Part shown: piece by piece, positions 29,013 to 37,210 of the stretch
Layout: each line of letters starts with the position of its first letter
How positions within the stretch are numbered: the stretch's first letter is position 1
Assembly: GCF_020852195.1 (NCBI RefSeq)
Contig: NZ_JADZBI010000183.1
Coordinates: 1 to 37,600, forward strand
Origin: Hyphomicrobium sp.
GTDB taxonomy: Bacteria > Pseudomonadota > Alphaproteobacteria > Rhizobiales > Hyphomicrobiaceae
Length of the DNA stretch: 37,600 nucleotides
Direction: 5' to 3'
Position numbers and translations under genes: made by a program
The notes under the pieces: generated by a model
What the model saw: only the letters and a program-made list of their open reading frames with translations
The model's database searches: none
What the model was told of the DNA's origin: nothing

Positions 29013-29926
29013 TCGGCCCCGCGCTTGTATTTGCGCTTGGGCGGCCGCTTCGGCTTGTCCTCGCTCTTGTCGACCAGCCCGAACCGCGCCGCGAGTTCCG
29101 GCCCGATCTGATCAGCCAGCACCCGCCGCTTGACCACGTCAACCTGCCCAGGCGCGAGATCCAGGAGCTGGAACGGCCCGAACGAGATGCGGATCAGCCT
29201 GTTGACGTCGAGGCCGAGGTGCGAGAGCACCTTGCGCACCTCGCGGTTCTTGCCTTCGCGGATGCCGACAGTCAGCCACATGTTGGCACCCTGCGCGGTA
29301 TCGACGCTCGCCTCCACCGGCCCGTAGCGCACGCCCTCGATCTCGACACCCTCGCGGAGTCTTTCGAGATCCTCCTGCGTCACACGCCCCTTGGCACGCA
29401 CGCGGTAGCGGCGCAGCCAGCCCGTTGCCGGCAGCTCCAGGTGCCGCGCCAGCTCGCCGTCGTTGGTGAGCAGGATCAGCCCCTCGGTGTTGAAGTCGAG
29501 CCGCCCGACCGAGATCACGCGCGGCAGGCCCGGTGGCAGGCTGTCGAACACGGTGGGCCGCCCTTGCGGATCGCTGTGAGTTGTGACGAGCCCCTTCGGC
29601 TTGTTGTAGCGCCAGAGCTGAACGGGCTCCGCCACCGGCAGCGGCTGCCCGTCGACCAGAACGCGATCGCGCGGCTTGATCTCGACCGCCGGCGTCTTCA
29701 GCACTTGGCCGTTGACGCTGACACGCCCGTCGGCGATCCAACGCTCGGCCTCGCGCCGCGAGCAGAGGCCTGCCCGCGCCATCGCCTTGGCGATGCGCAT
29801 CGGCTCGGCAACCGTCTTTTCCGCGGCCCGTCTGCCGCCCGGGCCGCCCGATCCGCCTCGCCACCCCGTGGGCCGGTCTTGCGGCTTGCCCCGCGGTGGG
29901 CGATGTCCGAATGATGATTTGCGCAT
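29009..29926 (-). CDS. rluB: RluB/RsuA-family pseudouridine synthase
   Basis: RIAKAMARAGLCSRREAERWIADGRVSVNG (S4), YNKPKGLVTTHSDPQGRPTVFDSLP, VGRLDFNTEGLILLTNDGELAR, REGKNREVRKVLSHLGL. Confidence 0.92.
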   Translation of the reverse strand: MRKSSFGHRPPRGKPQDRPTGWRGGSGGPGGRRAAEKTVAEPMRIAKAMARAGLCSRREAERWIADGRVSVNGQVLKTPAVEIKPRDRVLVDGQPLPVAEPVQLWRYNKPKGLVTTHSDPQGRPTVFDSLPPGLPRVISVGRLDFNTEGLILLTNDGELARHLELPATGWLRRYRVRAKGRVTQEDLERLREGVEIEGVRYGPVEASVDTAQGANMWLTVGIREGKNREVRKVLSHLGLDVNRLIRISFGPFQLLDLAPGQVDVVKRRVLADQIGPELAARFGLVDKSEDKPKRPPKRKYKRGAE

Positions 29927-29952
29927 GGAGCTCCGACCCGGCACGGAAACGA

Positions 29953-30435
29953 ATGATGGAAGACGACCTTATGGCACCGCCGGCCCGCCTCGGCCACATG
30001 GAACGCGCCCTGTCGGAGGCGCGCGCCGCTGCAGCCCGCGGCGAGGTTCCCGTCGGCGCCGTGCTCGTGGGCCCGGCAGGCGAGGTGATCGCCGCCGCAG
30101 GCAACCGCACGCGCGAGCTGTCGGATCCCTCGGCCCACGCCGAGATGCTCGTGATCCGGGAGGGAGCCGCCAAGCTCGGCAGCGAGCGCCTGCTCGGCCA
30201 TGACCTCTACGTCACGCTCGAGCCCTGCCCCATGTGCGCAACTGCGATCTCGTTCGCCCGCATCCGCCGCCTCTACTACGGCGCGCCCGACCCCAAGGGC
30301 GGCGGCGTCGAACACGGACCCCGCATCTTCAGCCACGCGACCTGCCACCATCGCCCCGAGCTCTACCCCGGCCTCGGAGAAGCCGACGCGAGCGCGATCC
30401 TCAAGGCATTCTTCGCCGCCCGCCGCCCGGACTAG
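29953..30435 (+). CDS. tadA: tRNA-specific adenosine deaminase TadA
   Basis: SAHAEMLVIREGAAKLGSERLLGHDLYVTLEPCPMCATAISFARIRRLYYGAPDPKGGGVEHG; HAE and PCxxC zinc motifs. Confidence 0.93.
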   Translation: MMEDDLMAPPARLGHMERALSEARAAAARGEVPVGAVLVGPAGEVIAAAGNRTRELSDPSAHAEMLVIREGAAKLGSERLLGHDLYVTLEPCPMCATAISFARIRRLYYGAPDPKGGGVEHGPRIFSHATCHHRPELYPGLGEADASAILKAFFAARRPD

Positions 30436-30537
30436 ACCATGATCGCTTCGGACCCTATCAGTCCGAAGCGTGAATCATCGGTCTCATCAAAAGACTAGAG
30501 CGCGATCCCGATTCAATCAAAGCTGATCGCGCTCTAG
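30432..30537 (+). repeat. CTAG-bounded palindromic repeat, copy B (modules 1+2)
   Basis: CTAGACC...GGTCTCATCAAAAGACTAGAGCGCGATC...GATCGCGCTCTAG; 102/106 identical to copy C; perfect 10-bp and 13-bp stems. Confidence 0.95.
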
Positions 30538-31478
30538 CCCGGCGCCTCCCCGCTGCGGAGAGAGGCCGACACGCGAGCACCAGGCGGGAGAGCAAGCACC
30601 TGCTCGAGTTGCGCGCGGAGCTGCGCCTTCGCCGGCTCGGCAGCAGCGAGGATCTCGCGCACCTTGAGGAACTCGAGCGCCTGATAGCGCCCTGTCCCGG
30701 CGTCGATGTAGATGTCGGGCCGATGCGCCTTGAGCTTCTCGCGCACTATGGAGCGCTCGAACAGGAACGACGAGGCGAACAGCGCCTCGATCGCCGTCGG
30801 ACGCGGACGCGACGGTGACGGCACCGTCGTCCCCGACACATCGATCGCGACCAGGATATCCGCTTCGCCGGCGATGAGATCGAACGGCAGCGGATTGGTG
30901 AGTCCGCCATCGATGAGGCTGCGCCCGCCGAGCAACACCGGCTCGAAGATCACCGGCAGCGCCATGCTCGCAGCCACGGCAGCCCTGAGCGGGCCTGAGG
31001 AGAACACCGCCGCCTCGAGCGCGTAGAAGTCGCTCGCGACCACGCGCAACGGGATCGGAAGCTCCTCGAACGTCTGCGGCACGCCCTTGGGCAACACGAG
31101 ATCGAGCAGCGCGCCCGGAGCGAGGAACGCCGTGCGCGCCGCAACGAGATCCCAGAACCTGCCGTTGCCCTGCACCCGCGCCGCGAACAGATCGCGCACG
31201 AGCCCGATCCGCTTGGTCAGGACGTCCTCGGTGTGCGCACGAATGTCGCAGGCGGCAAGCCCGGCAGCATAAGCCGCCCCGTAGATCGCGCCGATGGACG
31301 TGCCGGCAATGATTTTCGGTTTGATTCCAAGTTCGTCGAACACTTCGAGCATGAGGATGTGGGCGAGCCCACGCGCCCCGCCACCGCCCAGAACGAGGCC
31401 GATTGAAGGCAGCCGCCCAGCCCCGTGCTGGCCGCGTTTTGCCGCAATGCGAGGGGTTGCCGTGTCTGCCATGATCAA
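30534..31478 (-). CDS. Patatin-like phospholipase
   Basis: IGLVLGGGGARGLAHILMLEVFDELGIKPKIIAGTSIGAIYGAAYAAG; catalytic Asp motif LIDGGLTNPLP. Confidence 0.92.
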   Translation of the reverse strand: MIMADTATPRIAAKRGQHGAGRLPSIGLVLGGGGARGLAHILMLEVFDELGIKPKIIAGTSIGAIYGAAYAAGLAACDIRAHTEDVLTKRIGLVRDLFAARVQGNGRFWDLVAARTAFLAPGALLDLVLPKGVPQTFEELPIPLRVVASDFYALEAAVFSSGPLRAAVAASMALPVIFEPVLLGGRSLIDGGLTNPLPFDLIAGEADILVAIDVSGTTVPSPSRPRPTAIEALFASSFLFERSIVREKLKAHRPDIYIDAGTGRYQALEFLKVREILAAAEPAKAQLRAQLEQVLALPPGARVSASLRSGEAPG

Positions 31479-31645
31479 GCCTCAGAGATAGCCTCTCTGC
31501 CCATCTTAGGCAGGTCCGGCGTCCGGACAAACCGGCTCGACGGAAGAGCGCCTGCCGCAAGTTCGATGAGCGCACGACAACGACCATGGCCCGCAAACGA
31601 GGCCAAAAAATAAAGCTCGCCGATCATCCAACAACGGAGACGATC

Positions 31646-32071
31646 ATGACTACCATCCGGGCGATCCGCGCCTCGATCCTGACGCTCGCCATCTCACTCG
31701 CCGCCACGGCTGCGACAGCCGCGCCCGCCGAGCACGCGTCGAGCCCGACCACCTCCATCGGCAACGCGATTGCCGCGCGCATCATTGCGATCAAGTGCAA
31801 TAGGCCGATGCTGCCGACCACCCTCACGCAGGCCGAGATCGGCGAGCTCGACACCTTCATCGACGAGCGTCAGACGGCATTCATGATGGAAAGCAAGGCC
31901 AACCAGCGTCTGAGCGAGATGGTCTTCCCGCAGCTCGCGCGCGACTATAATCAGCTCTACAGCACCCCCGACGCCTGTGACGCAACCGCACGCCACATGG
32001 CGAAGGCCACGCTGCAGCAGGTTCGCGAGGTCCAGGCCGGACTGAAGCAACGCGCTGAGGTCAAGCAGTAG
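31646..32071 (+). CDS. Secreted hypothetical protein
   Basis: Signal peptide MTTIRAIRASILTLAISLAATAATAAPAEH; start at 31646 preferred (upstream GGAGACGATC). Confidence 0.65.
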   Translation: MTTIRAIRASILTLAISLAATAATAAPAEHASSPTTSIGNAIAARIIAIKCNRPMLPTTLTQAEIGELDTFIDERQTAFMMESKANQRLSEMVFPQLARDYNQLYSTPDACDATARHMAKATLQQVREVQAGLKQRAEVKQ

Positions 32072-32129
32072 AATATCTGCGTTTCACGCAAAGGCCGGCA
32101 GCAAGACCACGGGCTGCCCTTGCCTTCCT

Positions 32130-32534
32130 TCATTTTCGCTCGTTTGAAAGCGGAGAGACCCCGATGGGACCGATCACCGTCTCGCGGTCGGGCGGTCCGA
32201 TACGCAGGCTGGGCCTCTCGATCTCGCTTGCGAGCCGCACAGCCGGGTTCGCATGGCGGTCCATCAGGAGCAGGATCGCTCCGTCCTCGATGGCACCGAG
32301 CTTGACGCGGATATCGCCTTGGCCGCTGCGTAGACGCAGCTCCCCGCCGCCGCTCTCGCCGAGATAGAGCTGCGCGCGCATCTCTCCGCGCTCGTTGACG
32401 AGCTCTATCAGGCGCGCGCGGATGACGTCCTCGGGCTTCGCCTGGGCATCAGCGCGCGTCGTGACCCAGGCCAGCGCAAGAAGCAACACGCCGTTGAGGA
32501 TGGCCTGTAGCGGCCAAACGCGGATTTTGGACAT
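32130..32534 (-). CDS. Secreted hypothetical protein
   Basis: Signal peptide MSKIRVWPLQAILNGVLLLALAWVTTRADAQA; intact ORF. Confidence 0.6.
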   Translation of the reverse strand: MSKIRVWPLQAILNGVLLLALAWVTTRADAQAKPEDVIRARLIELVNERGEMRAQLYLGESGGGELRLRSGQGDIRVKLGAIEDGAILLLMDRHANPAVRLASEIERPSLRIGPPDRETVIGPIGVSPLSNERK

Positions 32535-32601
32535 GCTTCGCCTCCCTGATGCTTTCGCACAGGAATGACGAGCGAGTACGTCTGAACCGTGACGGGAGCC
32601 C

Positions 32602-32707
32602 CTAGACCATGATCGCTTCGGACCCTATCAGTCCGAAGCGTGAATCATCGGTCTCATCAAAAGGCTGGAGCGCGATCCCTATGCAATCAAAGCTGATCGC
32701 GCTCTAG
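32602..32707 (+). repeat. CTAG-bounded palindromic repeat, copy C (modules 1+2)
   Basis: 106 bp, 4 mismatches to copy B; internal CTAG is CTGG here. Confidence 0.95.
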
Positions 32708-33672
32708 GCCAGCTTGAACGGCATGTCCTTGCCCGCAAAGAACGCGTCGATGTTGTCGAGCGCTTCGAAGCCCATCTGGTTACGGGCCTCGACGGCGGCG
32801 GAGCCGAGATGCGGGAACAGGAACGTGTTCGGCAGGTCGTAGTAGCCCTCGTTGATCTTCGGCTCGCCCGCGAACACGTCGAGGCCCGCATAGGCGAGAC
32901 GGCCGGACTTCAGCGCCGCGATCATGTCCGCGTCATTGACGAGGTCGCCGCGCGCCGTGTTCACGACGATGGCCCCCTTGGGCAGCTTCTCGATCGTCGC
33001 CGTGTTGAAGAAGCCGCGCGTCTCGGGCGTCGAGGGCGCGTTGATCGAGAAGAACTGCGAGATCGCGAGTAGACTGTCGAGGCTGTCGTGGTAGGTGGCG
33101 TTGTACTTCGCCTCCACCTCCGGCTTGGCCCGATAGATGTCGTAATAATGGATTTCCATGTCGAAGCCGCGCGCACGCTGCGCCAGCGCCTGGCCGATCT
33201 TACCGAAGCCGTAGATGCCGAGCTTCTTGTTGTCGAGCCGCTGGCCGACGAGTTGCAAGGGCTGCCACCCCGGCCACGAGCGCGTGCGGATCATGCGCTC
33301 GCCCTCGGACGCCCGCCGAGCCGAGCCGAGAAGCAGCAGCATGGCGATCTCGGCCGTTGCCACGGTGACGCCGTGCGGCGCGTTGCCGACCTTGATGCCG
33401 CGCGCCTTGCAGGCCTCGAGGTCGATGTGCTCGAAGCCGATCGAGAACGTCGAGATGCACTTGATGTTCTCGGGGATACGATCGATGACCGCCTTCGGGC
33501 ACTTCTCGTTCAGCGTCAGAAGAATGGCGTCGACCGACTTCGCCGTCTCGATCATCTCGTCGATGGTGATCTTCGGATCGTCCCCGTGCGCGACGACGTC
33601 GTAGGACTCGCGCGCCCGCGCCATGACGGCCTCAGGCAGAGGCCAGGTGATCAGGATCTTCTTCTTTGCCAT
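32704..33672 (-). CDS. Glycerate dehydrogenase / hydroxypyruvate reductase (D-2-hydroxyacid dehydrogenase family)
   Basis: MAKKKILITWPLPEAVMARARESYDVVAHGDDPKITIDEMIETAKSVDAILLTLNEKC...; GFGKIGQALAQRARGF; strongly resembles the Hyphomicrobium glycerate dehydrogenase sequence from memory. Confidence 0.95.
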   Translation of the reverse strand: MAKKKILITWPLPEAVMARARESYDVVAHGDDPKITIDEMIETAKSVDAILLTLNEKCPKAVIDRIPENIKCISTFSIGFEHIDLEACKARGIKVGNAPHGVTVATAEIAMLLLLGSARRASEGERMIRTRSWPGWQPLQLVGQRLDNKKLGIYGFGKIGQALAQRARGFDMEIHYYDIYRAKPEVEAKYNATYHDSLDSLLAISQFFSINAPSTPETRGFFNTATIEKLPKGAIVVNTARGDLVNDADMIAALKSGRLAYAGLDVFAGEPKINEGYYDLPNTFLFPHLGSAAVEARNQMGFEALDNIDAFFAGKDMPFKLA

Positions 33673-33978
33673 GGAGCGCGTGTCCTCCCCCGAAATCGAC
33701 TTTGGTATGAGACTGGCCGCGATCCATGCCGCATGAAACGGCCGGTGACAAGCCTTTCGAGGCGGATTTCGCCCCTGCTAACTCCTGCCGCGGTGCGAAA
33801 AATCGAGCACCCCGAACGCGTGCCCTGCAGCTCTTTCCGGCGTCCTCGTAACCATTTGTTGACCAAGCCGGCCGCACCCTGAGCCGACTGAGATCAAACG
33901 CCGCGGGCACGGGTCTCAATCAAAGGGCGGCCCGCATTCCGCGGCTGGTCCGTCTGGGACCGGGATTGCGATACCGTC

Positions 33979-34332
33979 ATGAGGGCCCTCATTCTCGCCC
34001 TGGCGCTGCTCGCCGGCACGAAGATCTGGATTCAGGACCACATCTACCGCACGGCGGCCGATGAGGCGATCGTCGTCGCCTATCGCGCACTCGCAGCCGA
34101 TGCCTGCACGTCGGCATCCCCCGATGTCGCGGCGAAAGGCAGCACCGGCTGGTCATCGGTGGCCGAGCCACGCGTCGCGGTCGGAAACCCCGCGTTGCCG
34201 GTTCGCTTCTGGGAGTTCGACCATGCCCTCTGGAATGCGCGCTTCCGCCAGCCCTACCTGGTCCTCTCGTTGGAGGGCGCCGCCTGCACCTACGACATTC
34301 TGGCCGGCACGGCCGCGATCACGCACGAGTAG
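33979..34332 (+). CDS. Small exported/membrane hypothetical protein
   Basis: MRALILALALLAGTKIWIQDHIYRTAADEAIVVAYRALAADAC... N-terminal hydrophobic segment. Confidence 0.6.
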   Translation: MRALILALALLAGTKIWIQDHIYRTAADEAIVVAYRALAADACTSASPDVAAKGSTGWSSVAEPRVAVGNPALPVRFWEFDHALWNARFRQPYLVLSLEGAACTYDILAGTAAITHE

Positions 34333-34363
34333 CGCGCTCGCCTGCAAGAGAACAGGAGCGCGC
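34332..34363. terminator. Bidirectional hairpin between convergent genes
   Basis: GCGCGCTC-gcctgcaagagaacag-GAGCGCGC, perfect 8-bp stem directly after TAG stop of + gene; no clear T tract. Confidence 0.4.
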
Positions 34364-34368
34364 GGAGA

Positions 34369-34926
34369 TCAGCCCCGCGAAGCCTTTTCCTCGTAGTCGG
34401 CGATCTGGCCTGCGAGATCCACGTAGGCCGCGCAGCGCGTTCCGCACCGCTCGGCGATCTCCTCGAGTTGCCCGCGCGCCTGATCGGGCTGGCCCTTGAT
34501 CAGGAACGCTTCTCCAAGATAGGCGCGCGCGACCACATAGTCCGGGTTGACCGCGAGGGCCTTCCGGTAAAGCGGCAGCGCCGCATCCACATCGCCGAGC
34601 TTGCGCGTTGCAAATCCGATGTAGGTCAGCACGCGCTCGTCCTTGGTCTGCGTAAGGTCCAGATAGCGCAACGCCTCGGCATACTGGCCGCTCTTGGCCA
34701 GCCAGTAGCCGGCATAGAACAGCTCCTCGTCCGCCATCTTGCGGCTCGCCGTGCCGACGCAGGCTGTCCAGGCCGCCGTGCCCTTGGCGTGCGCATCGCA
34801 CGCCGCACTCGCAGGCCCCGTGTCCTTGGCGACGCGCCCTTCCGCCGAGAGCGGCGAGCCGAACGCTACGGCGAGCGCCCCCGACGCCACGAGAAGCCCT
34901 GCCGTCCTGGACACGAGTTTTATCAT
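34369..34926 (-). CDS. Secreted TPR protein, paralog 1
   Basis: Signal peptide MIKLVSRTAGLLVASGALAVAFGSPLSAEG; TPR YIGFATRKLGDVDAALPLYRKALAVNPDYVVARAYLGEAFLIKGQPDQARGQLEEI. Confidence 0.8.
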   Translation of the reverse strand: MIKLVSRTAGLLVASGALAVAFGSPLSAEGRVAKDTGPASAACDAHAKGTAAWTACVGTASRKMADEELFYAGYWLAKSGQYAEALRYLDLTQTKDERVLTYIGFATRKLGDVDAALPLYRKALAVNPDYVVARAYLGEAFLIKGQPDQARGQLEEIAERCGTRCAAYVDLAGQIADYEEKASRG

Positions 34927-34989
34927 CTCAAAGTTCCCCTCGGGGGGCGCGGACCGCCCCGTCCTTTTCCTCAACCTGCGAAGCCGTGC

Positions 34990-35535
34990 TCAGCCACGCG
35001 CCGCGCGGGTGGCCTTGAACGCCCCAATCTCCCGCTTGAGATTCGCGAACGAGACCGAATCCGCGCCGACCCGCCGCGCGATCTCGCCGAGCTGCTCGCG
35101 CGCATGGATGACGTCGCCCTTGGCCAGGAACGCCTCGCCCAGATACGCGCGCGCCTGAACATAGTTGGGATCGATCGCGAGTGCACGCGCGTAGTAGGGC
35201 AGCGCCGCATCCACGTTGCCGAGCTTGCGCGTGGCGAAACCCATGGCGTTGAGCGCGCGCGGATCGTCCTTGTCCTGCACGGTCGCGAGCAACGCCAGCG
35301 CCTCGGCGTGCTTGCCCGCGTGTGCGAGCCAATAGGCGCCGTTGATGATCTCGTCGTCGAGCGCACTATGATGCGGCTTGCAGGCCGCCTTCTTCTTGTT
35401 CTCGGGCTTGGTGCAGTCGATGCGCGGCTTGCTCGGCCCGTCGTCGTCGGCAAAGGCTTGCAGAGGGGCAGCCACGGCAAACAGCGCCACCACGCCGAGC
35501 GCCGAGATGAGATGTTTCGTACTGACCTGTGTCAT
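34990..35535 (-). CDS. Secreted TPR protein, paralog 2
   Basis: Signal peptide MTQVSTKHLISALGVVALFAVAAPLQAFADD; TPR AMGFATRKLGNVDAALPYYARALAIDPNYVQARAYLGEAFLAKGDVIHAREQLGEI; SD AAGGAGGG. Confidence 0.82.
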   Translation of the reverse strand: MTQVSTKHLISALGVVALFAVAAPLQAFADDDGPSKPRIDCTKPENKKKAACKPHHSALDDEIINGAYWLAHAGKHAEALALLATVQDKDDPRALNAMGFATRKLGNVDAALPYYARALAIDPNYVQARAYLGEAFLAKGDVIHAREQLGEIARRVGADSVSFANLKREIGAFKATRAARG

Positions 35536-35590
35536 GAAACCCTCCTTAAGGTGCGCCTTACGCACCACAATCTAGTCCCGTGGCCCAGCG

Positions 35591-37150
35591 GTGTCCATGC
35601 GGCGCAGGCTGGGGATTGCGCGCATAATGTCTCGCTTGGCCAAAGCCCTGCCATCATTGGAGCACAAGGGTCAAAGATGGCGAATCGGGCTGCATTCCGA
35701 CCGGAATGCGGGATCGCTCATTCATGAGACATGGCGGTGGCGCAGCGCGGGGAAACACGTGGTCTGGTGGCGAAAACGCAATGAGGGTTTCGAGTGGCGC
35801 GACTACGTGCGCACGACCATCCTGGTCCGCCGTGAGCAGCGCCGCCAGCGCCTGAAGGACGTGCAGGCGGCCGCGGCCGCCCATGTGAAGGACGCGGGAA
35901 AGCGCGGGCTCGACGCCGGCTTGGCCGGGGCACGCAACGCCGGCACCGGCACCTGGGCCGGCATGAGGCGCGCGGGGAGTAGCCTCAAGGCCGCAGCGCA
36001 GACGCTGGGTGCCGCATCGATACGTGCTGCCCGCGCGACCGTCACGGCGATCGCCATGATCGCCGCTGGTATCTGGAGGGCCGTATCCGCCGTTGCCTTG
36101 CGCGTCAGCGAGCCGCTGGGGCCTGTCCTCGAGCCGCTCTTGAGCTTCGCCCGCGAGCCGAGATCCAGCCTGGCCCTGAAGATCGTCGCCGCGCTGGCCG
36201 GCCTCGGCGCGGCCTATCGCACATGGACGTTCGGCTTCGACGGCGACGCGATCTTTGCCACCATCCTATTCGCCGCGACGGCGAGCATCGTCCTTCTCGC
36301 CTACCTCACCGATCCTTACCGCGGCAGGCACCGGGCGGGCGCCCGGGAGGGCCTGCTGGACCGTCTGCGGACGCGCGAGTTCACGCTCCCCGGCGAGCGG
36401 CGCGTTTCCGCGGGGCTTGCGGCCCTGAGCCTCAGCGCAGTCGCCGCGGTCGGGGCTCTCGGGGCCGTGCTTTACAATTATGGACCCACGCTCTCGGTGG
36501 CGAATCTCACGCCCGCACCCCTCACCACCGGCGCCCTTCCCGACTCCGATCCGTCGAAGATCGAAGGCCGCGCCACGGCCATCACCGGCGATACGTTACG
36601 CGTTGCCGGGACGCGCATCCTGCTCGACGGCATCGAGGCGCCCGAAGCCACCCAGTCGTGCCGGCGCCGCAGCGGAACATGGCGATGCGGCGCCGCCGCC
36701 AAGGAGGCGCTGGCCGATCTCGTCCGCGGGCGGCGGGTATCCTGCGACATCATTGGCGAGCACGGGACCGCGAAGCGAGCCCGCTGCCAAGTCGGCGGCG
36801 CCGACATCGCCGAGCGCCTCGTGCGCAACGGCAGCGTGTTCGCCGACAGCGGCTTCTGGGGCAGCTACGCGGACGTCGAGAACGAGGCCCGCACGCAGAA
36901 GGTCGGACTTTGGGCAGGCGAGGCCGATCGCCCGCAGGACTATCGCGACAAGCGGTGGCAGGAAGCGAAGAAGAGCGCCCCCGAGGGCTGCCCGATCAAG
37001 GGACCGATCCGCGCCGGCGCACGCACCTACATTCTTCCGTGGGCGCCGAGCTACGACAGCATTCGCCTTCGCACCTCCAGGGGCGAGCGTTGGTTCTGCA
37101 GCGAGAGCGAGGCTGAGGCAGCGGGCTGGACGCGCGCCTCGCAATCCTGA
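35591..37150 (+). CDS. Membrane protein with C-terminal SNase (thermonuclease)-like domain
   Basis: TM segments around GAAYRTWTFGFDGDAIFATILFAATASIVLLAYL and VSAGLAALSLSAVAAVGALGAVL; SNase-like GRATAITGDTLRVAGTRILLDGIEAPEATQSC; start may be ATG at 35627. Confidence 0.75.
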   Translation: MSMRRRLGIARIMSRLAKALPSLEHKGQRWRIGLHSDRNAGSLIHETWRWRSAGKHVVWWRKRNEGFEWRDYVRTTILVRREQRRQRLKDVQAAAAAHVKDAGKRGLDAGLAGARNAGTGTWAGMRRAGSSLKAAAQTLGAASIRAARATVTAIAMIAAGIWRAVSAVALRVSEPLGPVLEPLLSFAREPRSSLALKIVAALAGLGAAYRTWTFGFDGDAIFATILFAATASIVLLAYLTDPYRGRHRAGAREGLLDRLRTREFTLPGERRVSAGLAALSLSAVAAVGALGAVLYNYGPTLSVANLTPAPLTTGALPDSDPSKIEGRATAITGDTLRVAGTRILLDGIEAPEATQSCRRRSGTWRCGAAAKEALADLVRGRRVSCDIIGEHGTAKRARCQVGGADIAERLVRNGSVFADSGFWGSYADVENEARTQKVGLWAGEADRPQDYRDKRWQEAKKSAPEGCPIKGPIRAGARTYILPWAPSYDSIRLRTSRGERWFCSESEAEAAGWTRASQS

Positions 37151-37169
37151 CCCACGACGCACGGACGCA

Positions 37170-37210
37170 CAAAATAAGAAGCCCGCGACCGGGGGGGCAG
37201 GTCGCGGGCT
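37170..37210 (-). terminator. Rho-independent terminator for minus-strand transcript
   Basis: Perfect 11-bp stem AGCCCGCGACC/GGTCGCGGGCT (37180-37190, 37200-37210) followed on the minus strand by TCTTATTTTG. Confidence 0.8.

Noticed and set aside
32097-32118. GGCAGC/GCTGCC hairpin between convergent secreted-protein genes as terminator
   Set aside because: Only a 6-bp stem with a 10-nt loop and no clear T tract; too weak to list.
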